This document shows, in pieces, positions 7,715-14,766 of a DNA stretch of 64,000 nucleotides. The position numbers and the translations under genes are program-made. Below the pieces are notes generated by a model. That model saw only the letters and a list, made by a program, of their open reading frames with translations, searched no databases and was not told the origin of the DNA. Position 1 is the stretch's first letter; every line of letters starts with the position of its first letter. This DNA comes from Actinomadura nitritigenes (GTDB lineage: Bacteria; Actinomycetota; Actinomycetes; Streptosporangiales; Streptosporangiaceae): contig NZ_JAGEOK010000011.1 of assembly GCF_017573545.1 (NCBI RefSeq), forward strand, positions 62,001 to 126,000. The letters run 5' to 3'.

Positions 7715-8509
7715 TCAGGACGCGCGCAGGATCGTGATCATGCGCCAGGCCTCGGGATCGGTGAGGGCCACCGCGTCCGCGCCGGTCCCGAAGTCGCCGT
7801 ACCGGGCGGCGACGTCCAGCCCGCCCGCGAGCCGGATCGCCGCGTCCAGCTCGGTCGCGGTCCAGAACCGGTAGGGGACGACGTCCTCGATGACGCGGGT
7901 CGCGCCGTCCGCCTCGATCGTCATCGTCACGCGGTCGTCGGCGATCTGGGTGACGGGATCGAGCCGGTCGGTGGGCTCGCCCCACCGGACGGTGGCGCGC
8001 ACGCCGTCGCGCTCGACCGTCCAGCCGGTGCTGACGCTCGGGTCGTCCGAGAGCCGGTCGCGCGGGTGCGACATCTCGATCACGTACAGCCCGCCGGGCG
8101 CCAGGTGCGCGGCGACCCGGCGCAGGTGCGCGACGAACGCGTCCAGCGTCATCAGGTGGGACGTGGAGTCCAGCATGGTCAGCACCAGGTCGAACCGGCG
8201 GCCGAGGTCGAACGCCGTCATGTCGTCCCGGACGACCTCGACCGCGACCCCGGCGCGCCCGGCCTCGCGCGCCGCGTACGCGCACATCGCCGGACTGAGG
8301 TCCAGCGCGGTCGCGGTCAGGCCGCGGCGGGCCAGCTCGCGGGCGTGCTCGGCGGGCCCGGCGGCCAGCTCCAGCACCGTCCGGACCGGGCCCGCCGCGC
8401 CCGGGCGGTGCTCGGCGCACCAGCCGAGCAGCACGCCGGTCTCGGCGCCCACGTCGCGGAACGAGCAGGCCAGCTCGTAGGCCCAGGGGTCGTCATAGAT
8501 GCCGGTCAC
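7715..8509 (-). CDS. Class I SAM-dependent methyltransferase
   Basis: A 264-residue protein with a Rossmann methyltransferase core: motif I VLELAAGPAEHA (residues about 45-57), an acidic residue in TALDLSP, motif with RDDMTAFDLGRRFDLVLTMLDS (about 92-115, given in part) and LAPGGLYVIE. A C-terminal beta-rich extension follows (about residues 150-240). The substrate is unknown. GTG 8509 lies inside the 3' end of the upstream ACT-GNAT gene (17-nt overlap), so the two are co-transcribed and probably translationally coupled. Confidence 0.85.
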   Translation of the reverse strand: MTGIYDDPWAYELACSFRDVGAETGVLLGWCAEHRPGAAGPVRTVLELAAGPAEHARELARRGLTATALDLSPAMCAYAAREAGRAGVAVEVVRDDMTAFDLGRRFDLVLTMLDSTSHLMTLDAFVAHLRRVAAHLAPGGLYVIEMSHPRDRLSDDPSVSTGWTVERDGVRATVRWGEPTDRLDPVTQIADDRVTMTIEADGATRVIEDVVPYRFWTATELDAAIRLAGGLDVAARYGDFGTGADAVALTDPEAWRMITILRAS

Positions 8510-9563
8510 CCCGCCATCCTGCCAGCGCGCCGGGGGCGGGGCGGCCGTCCGCCCGCAGCCTGATCTCCACGATGGACGGCTCCTCGGTGCGCCGGGTCCG
8601 CCCGCCGAGCGAGGTCAGCAGGCGCCGCATCCGCACGTTCTCGCTCAGCGCGGTCGCGCGCAGCTCCACCAGGCCGCGCTCGCGGGCCAGCGTCAGCAGC
8701 AGCTCGGCGAGCGCGCGGCCGAGGCCGCGGCCCTGCCAGCCGTCCTCGACCAGGAACGCCAGCTCCGCGACGCCCGGATCGAGCACGTGGATCAGGTGCG
8801 CGAGCGCGAGCAGCGACCCGTCCGGGCCCTCGGCGACGAGTGTCAGGCCGTGCGCCGGGTCGCAGAACCGCTCGATCGCCCGCGGCGGCGGGTACGGCTT
8901 CGGGCTGAAGTAGCGCATCCGGCGGCTGTCCAGCGAGCATCGCTCGTGCAGCGCGCGGATCGCGCCGGCGTCGCGGCGCTCGATCGGCCGGACGGTGACG
9001 TGCGTCCCGTCGCGCAGCGGCAGCCGGCGGGACGCCGGGCGCGGCGGCTCGGCGGGCAGCGCCGCGCGGACGAGGGCGTCGGCGCGCGCCGCCTCCGTCG
9101 CGGTGAACGGCAGGCCGTACCGCCGGAGCCGGACGGCCCGCCCGTGCCCCAGCGGGACGGTCAGGACGTGCTCGTCGCCCGCGTCCGCGTGGTCGGAGGG
9201 ACGCGCCCAGGCGGACTCGTCGGCCCGCAGCAGCTCGGCGAGGACCTCCGGGACCGCGTGCGGCTCGGCGCGCAGCCGGGAGGCCAGCACCAGCGCCCGC
9301 GTCGGCTCGTCCACGAGCTCGTGCGGCCGGGCCGGGCGGACGGCCGTGCGCGCGCCGCCCGCCGCGGCGAGCGCCTCGGCCAGCTCCCGCGGCCCGGCGG
9401 CGCCGGACGGGACGTCCACGAGGAACTCGTCGACCACGCCGCAGGTGTCCACCTGGACGGACAGGGAGAGGATGTTGGCGCCGCGGCCGGCCAGCGCGGC
9501 GGTCAGCAGGGCCAGCCGGCCCGGCCGGTCCTCGATCTCGGTGCGGATGCGGAACAGCGGCAT
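8493..9563 (-). CDS. ACT-GNAT fusion: amino-acid-sensing protein acetyltransferase
   Basis: A 356-residue fusion. Residues 1-80 form an ACT ligand-binding domain (RIRTEIEDRPGRLALLTAAL, then a beta-alpha-beta pattern). Residues about 190-345 form a GNAT acetyltransferase with the acetyl-CoA loop WQGRGLGRALAELLL. ACT-GNAT proteins are known only from actinomycetes. Characterised ones acetylate lysines, for example on acyl-CoA synthetases, when an amino acid such as cysteine, arginine or asparagine binds the ACT part. ATG 9563 is chosen because the ACT fold begins there and AAGGGAA precedes it. A longer in-frame start at 9641 adds only basic filler. Confidence 0.85.
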   Translation of the reverse strand: MPLFRIRTEIEDRPGRLALLTAALAGRGANILSLSVQVDTCGVVDEFLVDVPSGAAGPRELAEALAAAGGARTAVRPARPHELVDEPTRALVLASRLRAEPHAVPEVLAELLRADESAWARPSDHADAGDEHVLTVPLGHGRAVRLRRYGLPFTATEAARADALVRAALPAEPPRPASRRLPLRDGTHVTVRPIERRDAGAIRALHERCSLDSRRMRYFSPKPYPPPRAIERFCDPAHGLTLVAEGPDGSLLALAHLIHVLDPGVAELAFLVEDGWQGRGLGRALAELLLTLARERGLVELRATALSENVRMRRLLTSLGGRTRRTEEPSIVEIRLRADGRPAPGALAGWRGDRHL

Positions 9564-9710
9564 GGAACGTTCCCTTCGCGGGCCGCCGGCCGGGTCGCGT
9601 GCGATCCGGGTCCGGCCGGTGTCCGGTGCGGACGTGGCCACTCTGGTCCACGGCTGTTACGCGGGCGCTACGTCATCGTGAGCGCGCGGTTTCACATTCC
9701 GGACGAGGGC

Positions 9711-9739
9711 TTGAGAGGCCCGACGCGACGGCCTAGCGT
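9711..9739 (+). promoter_or_regulatory. Strong leaderless promoter
   Basis: TTGAGA (9711-9716), 17-bp spacer, TAGCGT (9734-9739), then 7 nt to GTG 9747. This is a textbook housekeeping promoter placing the transcription start at the start codon. Confidence 0.8.
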
Positions 9740-9746
9740 GCGGTGA

Positions 9747-10457
9747 GTGATCGACCCCGTGAGCGGTGAGCACGTCAACGACCCACCCCGGCACGGGCCG
9801 CTCGCGGCCCGCCTGCCCCTGCTGTCCCCCGACTCGCTCGGCGCCGAGCAGCAGGCCGTGTACCAGGCCCTGACCGGCGGTCCCCGCGCGGCCGGCGGCG
9901 ACGACCCTCCGGGCTCCCGGGCGAAGGCCCGTGCGCTGGGGTTCATGGACGGCGAGGGCCGCCTCCTCGGACCGTTCAACGCGATGCTGTACAGCCCGGC
10001 CGTCGGGATGCCGCTGCAGGACCTCGGCGCCGCCCTGCGGTTCCGCACCGCCTTCACCAAGCGCGAGCGGGAGATCGCGACCCTCGTCGTCGCCGCGCAC
10101 CTGCGCTCGGACTACGAGTGGTACGCGCACGAGCGGCTCGGCCGCCGCGCGGGCCTGCGCGAGGACGAGCTGGACGCGCTGCGCGAGGGCCGCGCGCCGA
10201 TGCTCGCCGACGCCCGCGAACGCCTCGTCCACGAGGCCGCCCGGCAGCTCGTCGCCGAGAACGACCTCGCCGACGCCGTCTACACCGAGGCGGTCGCGAC
10301 CCTCGGCCGGCCCGCCCTCGTCGAGCTCGTCACGCTCGTCGGCTACTACGCGGCGCTGGCGACGCAGCTGCGGGTGTTCCGGGTCGGCGTGCCCGACGGG
10401 GAGCCCGCCCCGCACTGGCCCGAGCCCGCCGCCGGCGGCCGGGCGCCCGACGAGTGA
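9747..10457 (+). CDS. Carboxymuconolactone decarboxylase-family protein
   Basis: A 236-residue all-helical protein of the CMD/AhpD-like family. The helix pair FTKREREIATLVVAAHLRSDYEW (shown in part) and the YEWYAHERLGRRAGL motif around residues 113-130 contain the conserved histidine of the family. The redox CxxC of true AhpD is absent, so a peroxidase role is unlikely. Many relatives are decarboxylases or of unknown role. The GTG start is fixed by a leaderless promoter. A GNAT gene follows 7 nt downstream in the same operon. Confidence 0.8.
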   Translation: MIDPVSGEHVNDPPRHGPLAARLPLLSPDSLGAEQQAVYQALTGGPRAAGGDDPPGSRAKARALGFMDGEGRLLGPFNAMLYSPAVGMPLQDLGAALRFRTAFTKREREIATLVVAAHLRSDYEWYAHERLGRRAGLREDELDALREGRAPMLADARERLVHEAARQLVAENDLADAVYTEAVATLGRPALVELVTLVGYYAALATQLRVFRVGVPDGEPAPHWPEPAAGGRAPDE

Positions 10458-10464
10458 GGCCGCG

Positions 10465-11052
10465 ATGACCGAGACGCTGCTGACGAGACGGCTCGCCCTG
10501 CACCCCATCGGCATGCCCGACCACCACGCGCTGCTCACGCACTGGACCGGCCCGGTCGTCCGCCGGCACCTGTTCGACGGCGCGTCGATCTCGCCCGTCC
10601 AGGTCACCGAGATCATCGAGACCAGCGAGCGGGACTTCGCCACCGAGGGCTACGGCCTGTGGGCGCTGCGGCCCCTCCGCCGGGGGCTCGCGCCCGCGGA
10701 GCCGCGGCCGGGCGCGCCGCTGATCGGGGTGGCCGGGCTGCGCGGCCACGAGGGCCCGTTCGACCGGGGGGTGGACGTGGAGATCCTCTACAGCCTCGAA
10801 CCGGACCGGTGGGGGCAGGGGCTGGCGGCCGAGGCGTCCCGCGCGGTGCTGGACTACGCGTTCGGGGTGGTCGGGCTGCGCCGGGTCACCGCCGAGTTCG
10901 ACCCCGACAGCGCGGTGTCCGCCGAGGTCGCCGCGAGCCTCGGGATGCGGCCGTGGCGCGGCGGCGCGGACGGCCCCGACGGCGTGTCCTACTATGCCGC
11001 CGACCGGTCCGGATGGCTCGGATCCCGTCGTGGGATCGACGCTGTGCCATAG
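10465..11052 (+). CDS. GNAT-family N-acetyltransferase (RimJ/RimL type)
   Basis: A 195-residue acetyltransferase. LLTRRLALHPI near the N terminus and the acetyl-CoA-binding stretch YSLEPDRWGQGLAAEASRAVLDYAF (shown in part, about residues 110-135) are typical of the RimJ/RimL subgroup. The following GLRRVTAEFDPDSAVSAEVAASLGM matches the N-x-x-S-x-x-V-x-x-x-L-G-F theme, with an aspartate in place of the asparagine. The substrate is unknown. It lies 7 nt after the CMD-family gene. A 50-bp gap leads to the FAD oxidoreductase. Confidence 0.82.
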   Translation: MTETLLTRRLALHPIGMPDHHALLTHWTGPVVRRHLFDGASISPVQVTEIIETSERDFATEGYGLWALRPLRRGLAPAEPRPGAPLIGVAGLRGHEGPFDRGVDVEILYSLEPDRWGQGLAAEASRAVLDYAFGVVGLRRVTAEFDPDSAVSAEVAASLGMRPWRGGADGPDGVSYYAADRSGWLGSRRGIDAVP

Positions 11053-11102
11053 AATCCGTTGCCCCCTACCATTCGGACTGTCGGATACAGCAGTATGAGC
11101 GG

Positions 11103-12539
11103 ATGAGCTCCTCGTCCGGCCGGGCGCCGCTGGCGCCCGGCTTCGCCAACGGCGGCGTCTCCCACTGGTACCGGCGGACCGGCCGTCCCGAACCGGGCCC
11201 CCGGCTGCCCGGCCCGCGCGCCGCCGACGTCTGCGTGGTCGGCGCCGGCTACACCGGCCTCTGGACGGCCTACTACCTCAAGCGCGCCCGCCCCGAGCTG
11301 GAGATCGTCGTGCTGGAGCGCGAGTTCGCCGGGTTCGGGGCGTCCGGCCGCAACGGCGGCTGGGTGCTGGGGGAGATCGCCGGATCGCGGGAGCGGTACG
11401 CCGCCCGGCACGGGCGCTTCGCCGCCGTCGCGCTGCAGCACGCGATGTTCGACGCGGTCGACGAGGTGATCCGGGTCGCCGCCGCGGAGGGTATCGACGC
11501 CGACCTGGTCAAGAGCGGGGTGCTGCACGTCGCCCGCAACGCGGCGCAGCGGGCCCGGCTCGCCGCGATGGTCGCCGCGTCCCGCGACTGGGGCTGGACG
11601 GAGGAGGACCTCGTCCCGCTGCCCGCCGCCGAGCGCGACGAGCGGCTGCGCGTCGCGGGCGCGACGGCCGCCGCGTGGAGCCCGCACTGCGCCCGCGTGC
11701 AGCCCGCCAAGCTCGTCCGGGGCCTGGCGGAGGCGGTCCGCGGCCTCGGCGTCCACGTCTACGAGCGGACGCCGGTGGTCCGGATCGTGCCGCGGCGCGG
11801 CGCGGTCCCGGCCGCCGCCGTCACCCCGAACGGCACCGTGACCGCCGAGTACGTGCTGCGGGCGACCGAGGGGTTCACCGCCGAGGTCGGCGGCCACCAC
11901 CGCGACTGGCTGCCGATGAACAGCTCCATGATCGTCACGACGCCGCTGCCGCCCGCCGTGTGGGACGCGATCGGCTGGGACCGCCGCGAGCTGCTCGGCG
12001 ACCTCGCGCACTACTACATGTACGCGCAGCGGACCGCCGACGACCGCATCGCGTTCGGCGGCCGCGGCCGGCCGTACCGCTACGCGTCCCGGGTGGACGA
12101 CGGCGGCCGGACGGAGCCCGCGACCGTCGCCGAGCTGTGGTCGATGCTCGCCGCGATGTTCCCGGCGGCCGCCGGGCACGGGCGGGTCGCGCACGCCTGG
12201 TCCGGCGTCCTCGGCGTGCCCCGCGACTGGTGCTCGACCGTCGTGGTGGACCACGCGTCCGGGCTCGGGCACGCGGGCGGCTACACCGGCCACGGCGTCG
12301 CCACGGCGAACCTCGCCGGGCGGACGCTGCGCGACCTCGTGCTGCGCGAGGACACCGAGCTGACCGCGCTGCCGTGGGTGGACCGGCGCGTCCGCCGCTG
12401 GGAGCCGGAGCCGCTGCGCTGGCTCGGCGTCCACGCGATGTACGCGCTCTACCGGGCCGCGGACGCCCGCGAGTCCGCGACCTCGTCGCCGCGGACGTCC
12501 GCGCTGGCCCGCCTCGCCGACGCGATCACGGGCCACTGA
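11103..12539 (+). CDS. FAD-dependent oxidoreductase (DAO / amine-oxidase type)
   Basis: A 478-residue flavoprotein of the D-amino-acid oxidase superfamily, resembling gamma-glutamylputrescine oxidases and OrdL. It has the dinucleotide-binding motif VVGAGYTGLWTAYYL at residues about 40-54 and the ARNGGW-like ASGRNGGW signature near 80. A C-terminal GYTGHGVATANLAGR FAD contact is also present. It probably oxidises a secondary amine or N-acylated polyamine; the substrate is not shown. ATG 11103 is the first good start. A second ATG 8 nt upstream runs into an immediate stop. Its stop is 4 bp from the convergent PEP-mutase gene. Confidence 0.85.
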   Translation: MSSSSGRAPLAPGFANGGVSHWYRRTGRPEPGPRLPGPRAADVCVVGAGYTGLWTAYYLKRARPELEIVVLEREFAGFGASGRNGGWVLGEIAGSRERYAARHGRFAAVALQHAMFDAVDEVIRVAAAEGIDADLVKSGVLHVARNAAQRARLAAMVAASRDWGWTEEDLVPLPAAERDERLRVAGATAAAWSPHCARVQPAKLVRGLAEAVRGLGVHVYERTPVVRIVPRRGAVPAAAVTPNGTVTAEYVLRATEGFTAEVGGHHRDWLPMNSSMIVTTPLPPAVWDAIGWDRRELLGDLAHYYMYAQRTADDRIAFGGRGRPYRYASRVDDGGRTEPATVAELWSMLAAMFPAAAGHGRVAHAWSGVLGVPRDWCSTVVVDHASGLGHAGGYTGHGVATANLAGRTLRDLVLREDTELTALPWVDRRVRRWEPEPLRWLGVHAMYALYRAADARESATSSPRTSALARLADAITGH

Positions 12540-12543
12540 CGCC

Positions 12544-13326
12544 TCAGCGTGCGACCAGGGCCTGGACGTCGCCGTAGGAGAAGGCGGGGGCCTCGGCGGT
12601 GGCGCCGGTGACGTCCAGGGCGGACGCGACCGCGGCCTGGAGCGCCTTGCGGAACAGCAGCGATCCCGTGCTGACCCGGCGGACGCCCAGGTCGGCGAGC
12701 CGCGCGACATCGGTCCTGCCCGGCGTGAAGAGCACGTTCAGCGGCACGTCGACCGCGTCGACGACGGCGCGGACGTCGTCGTCGGCGGTGATGCCGGGGA
12801 CGAACACGCCGTCCGCGCCCGCCTCGGCGAACGCCCGCACCCGGCGCAGCGTCTCGTCCATGTCGGGTTTGCCCTCGGCCAGCCAGAACGTGTCGGTACG
12901 GGCGTTCAGGAACACCTGCGGCGCGGCCCGCTTGACCGCCGCGATGAGCGCGGTCTGGTGGTCGAGCGGGGCGAGCGTCCCGTCGGAGCGGCCGTCCTCC
13001 AGGTTCACGCCGGCGATCCCGTACGAGGCCAGTTCCGTCGCGAGCCCGGCCACGTCGGAGACCCCCGCGGAGAAGCCGCCCTCGATGTCGACGGTGACCG
13101 GGACGGGCAGCCGGGCGAGGCTCCGCGCCAGCGCGACGGTCTCGTCCCGCGCGTCGCCGGTCGCGTCGCTCTTCCCGGCCGCGGCGGCGACGCCGAGACT
13201 GGTCGTCCCGACGGCGGGGAACCCCGCCTCCGCCAGCGCCGCCCCGCTCGCGAAGTCCCACGCGTTGGGCAGGAGGAGCGGGCCGTCGCCGTGGTGCAGG
13301 TCCCGGAACGTCTGCGGATGGTTCAT
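12544..13326 (-). CDS. Isocitrate lyase / PEP mutase family enzyme
   Basis: A 260-residue TIM-barrel enzyme of the PEP mutase/isocitrate lyase superfamily that acts on 2-oxo or 2-hydroxy acids with Mg2+. Seen: PNAWDFASG (residues about 20-28), the metal-site VTVDIEGGFSAG (about 76-87), GVNLEDG (about 104-110) and NARTDTF (about 141-147). The catalytic KKCGH loop of true isocitrate lyase is absent, as usual for short family members, which may be C-C lyases of other substrates. It overlaps the P450 stop by ATGA, so it is translated with it. Confidence 0.85.
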   Translation of the reverse strand: MNHPQTFRDLHHGDGPLLLPNAWDFASGAALAEAGFPAVGTTSLGVAAAAGKSDATGDARDETVALARSLARLPVPVTVDIEGGFSAGVSDVAGLATELASYGIAGVNLEDGRSDGTLAPLDHQTALIAAVKRAAPQVFLNARTDTFWLAEGKPDMDETLRRVRAFAEAGADGVFVPGITADDDVRAVVDAVDVPLNVLFTPGRTDVARLADLGVRRVSTGSLLFRKALQAAVASALDVTGATAEAPAFSYGDVQALVAR

Positions 13327-14168
13327 CGGACGGACTCCAGGTCGTTGAGGGCCTCGACCGCGCCCGCCGCCAGCTGCACGGCGTGGTCGGCGGCCGGGCA
13401 GGGCCGGCGGCCGGTCCCGAAGGTCAGGTGACGGGATTCCCCGCGCCCCGGATCGAAACGGTCCGGCTCGGCGAACACCGCCGGGTCCCGGTTGGCCGCG
13501 CGCAGGTCGAGGGTGACGGTGGCGCCCTCGGAGATCTCGCGTCCGCCGAAGGCGAGGGCCGTGCGGGTGACGCGGCGCATCGCCGGGACGGGCGGGTCGA
13601 AGCGCAGCGTCTCGGCGATGACGGCCTCCATCGGGAACCCGCGCGCCTCGGGGCGCCGCGACGCCGGGAGGACCGCGCGGACGAGCCCGGCGGTGGCCTC
13701 GTACGCCTGCATGTAGACGGCGATGCGGTTGGCGACCTCCTCGTCCGGACCCGGTCCGAGCAGCCGGGCGAGGGCCGCGACGGCCGCGTCCGCGCCGTCC
13801 CGCCCGGCCCCGGTCAGGTAGCCGGACGCGGCGGCGGGCAGGGCGGCGGTGAGCGCGTCCAGGTCCGTGACGCCGAGCGCCTCGCCGAGCGCGGAGATCG
13901 GCGCGAGGTCCGGCGCCTCTCCGGCCAGGATCCGCTCGCGCGTGCGCCGCCGCAGGCGGGCCGGGTCGGCCTCGTCCAGGGACCGTGCCACGACGGCCAG
14001 CCGCCGGCCGTGCTCGGCGCCCTCGCTGAACCGGCAGACGGCGCCACGCAGCCAGGTCAGCGACCCGCGCGGCGCCCCGCCTTCCGCAGCGGGAACGACG
14101 AAGCGCTCGTCGGCGAGGATGGTGCTCACCTCGGCGTGCCGGGTGATGACCAGGTCGGTGTTCGCCAT
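13323..14168 (-). CDS. Compact cytochrome P450
   Basis: Haem monooxygenase-like protein of only 281 residues, while bacterial P450s usually have about 400. Present: C-helix EHGRRLAVVAR (residues about 58-68), I-helix-like AYEATAGLV (about 165-173), K-helix ETLRFDP and the haem-cysteine loop FGTGRRPCPA (about 253-262). The N-terminal beta-sheet/A-helix region and much of helices D-G are missing or shortened. The start is fixed by a leaderless -10 whose TAG is the marR stop, so this is not a start-site error. It is coupled to the downstream PEP-mutase gene and lies downstream of marR. A redox partner gene is not adjacent. Confidence 0.75.
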   Translation of the reverse strand: MANTDLVITRHAEVSTILADERFVVPAAEGGAPRGSLTWLRGAVCRFSEGAEHGRRLAVVARSLDEADPARLRRRTRERILAGEAPDLAPISALGEALGVTDLDALTAALPAAASGYLTGAGRDGADAAVAALARLLGPGPDEEVANRIAVYMQAYEATAGLVRAVLPASRRPEARGFPMEAVIAETLRFDPPVPAMRRVTRTALAFGGREISEGATVTLDLRAANRDPAVFAEPDRFDPGRGESRHLTFGTGRRPCPAADHAVQLAAGAVEALNDLESVR

Positions 14169-14175
14169 GCCCCCG

Positions 14176-14181
14176 AATCTA
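14176..14181 (-). promoter_or_regulatory. Leaderless -10 of the P450 operon overlapping the marR stop
   Basis: TAGATT on the minus strand, 7 nt before ATG 14168. Its first three bases (plus 14179-14181) are the TAG stop codon of marR. Just upstream, inside the marR end, is an inverted repeat TTTCG-N8-CGAAA (14193-14210). Confidence 0.6.
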
Positions 14182-14673
14182 GGGAGGGATCGTTTCGCCA
14201 CCGGTCGAAATGTCGCCGGCGCGGTCGGCGATCCCGGTGAGGAGCTCGACGAGCCGGGCGCGGTCGCCGGGGGCGAGGACGCCGAAGAGGCGGGCGCCGA
14301 CGGCGGCGGCCGTCTCCGCGGACGCCCGGGCGCGCCGCCGTCCCTCGTCCGTCAGCTCGATCGCGTAGGCGCGGCGGTCGTGGGCGGCGCGCTCGCGCCT
14401 GGCGAGGCCGGCGTGCTCCAGCTCGTCCATGATCCGGACGACGGCGGACTTGTCCAGACCGAGCAGAGCGCCGAGGCGCCGCTGGCTGGTGGGCCCGAGC
14501 CGGTCGAGCGCGGCCAGCACCGCGTGGTGCTTGGTCTCGATGCCGAGCGGCCGCAGCTCGCCGCCCAGGGCGCCGCGCGCGGCGCGGTGGGCCGAGGCGA
14601 GCAGCAGGCCGAGCGCGGTGTCGTCGGTGCGCGGGTCGCCGAGCGGGGCCCGGTCCGGAGGTTCGGTCTGCAC
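14179..14673 (-). CDS. MarR-family transcriptional regulator
   Basis: A 164-residue winged-helix regulator. The central DNA-binding part is SQRRLGALLGLDKSAVVRIMDELEHAGL with the wing ERAAHDRRAYAIELTDEGRRR (both given in part, residues about 60-110). GTG 14673 is the start because a perfect leaderless promoter (TTGAGA-N16-TAAAAT-N7) ends there. It lies divergent from an exported amidohydrolase and directly upstream of the P450/PEP-mutase pair. A GTCTCAATTGAGAC palindrome overlies both -35 boxes. It therefore very likely represses itself and both sides; the inducer is unknown, often an aromatic acid in this family. Confidence 0.88.
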   Translation of the reverse strand: MQTEPPDRAPLGDPRTDDTALGLLLASAHRAARGALGGELRPLGIETKHHAVLAALDRLGPTSQRRLGALLGLDKSAVVRIMDELEHAGLARRERAAHDRRAYAIELTDEGRRRARASAETAAAVGARLFGVLAPGDRARLVELLTGIADRAGDISTGGETIPP

Positions 14674-14680
14674 ATCCGCG

Positions 14681-14708
14681 ATTTTAGTCGCCGACGATAT
14701 GGTCTCAA
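14681..14708 (-). promoter_or_regulatory. marR leaderless promoter
   Basis: Minus strand: TTGAGA (14708-14703), 16-bp spacer, TAAAAT (14686-14681), then 7 nt to GTG 14673. The -35 is one half of the operator palindrome. Confidence 0.75.
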
Positions 14709-14715
14709 TTGAGAC
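14702..14715. promoter_or_regulatory. MarR operator palindrome
   Basis: Perfect 14-bp palindrome GTCTCAATTGAGAC. Its two halves supply the -35 hexamers (TTGAGA) of the divergent marR and amidohydrolase promoters, the ideal position for a repressor dimer. Confidence 0.75.
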
Positions 14716-14736
14716 GTTCTTACATGCTTCTATTTG
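14709..14736 (+). promoter_or_regulatory. Amidohydrolase promoter
   Basis: TTGAGA (14709-14714), 16-bp spacer, TATTTG (14731-14736), mirror image of the marR promoter. Transcription would begin near 14743, leaving a 24-nt leader with the AGGGAGAG ribosome site. Confidence 0.6.
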
Positions 14737-14766
14737 GGCGGCTCCGGCGGGAGCAGGGAGAGACGC

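Noticed and set aside
14179..14673. Longer MarR protein starting far upstream (frame open towards 15789)
   Set aside because: The extension is antisense to the amidohydrolase gene, and a leaderless promoter defines GTG 14673.
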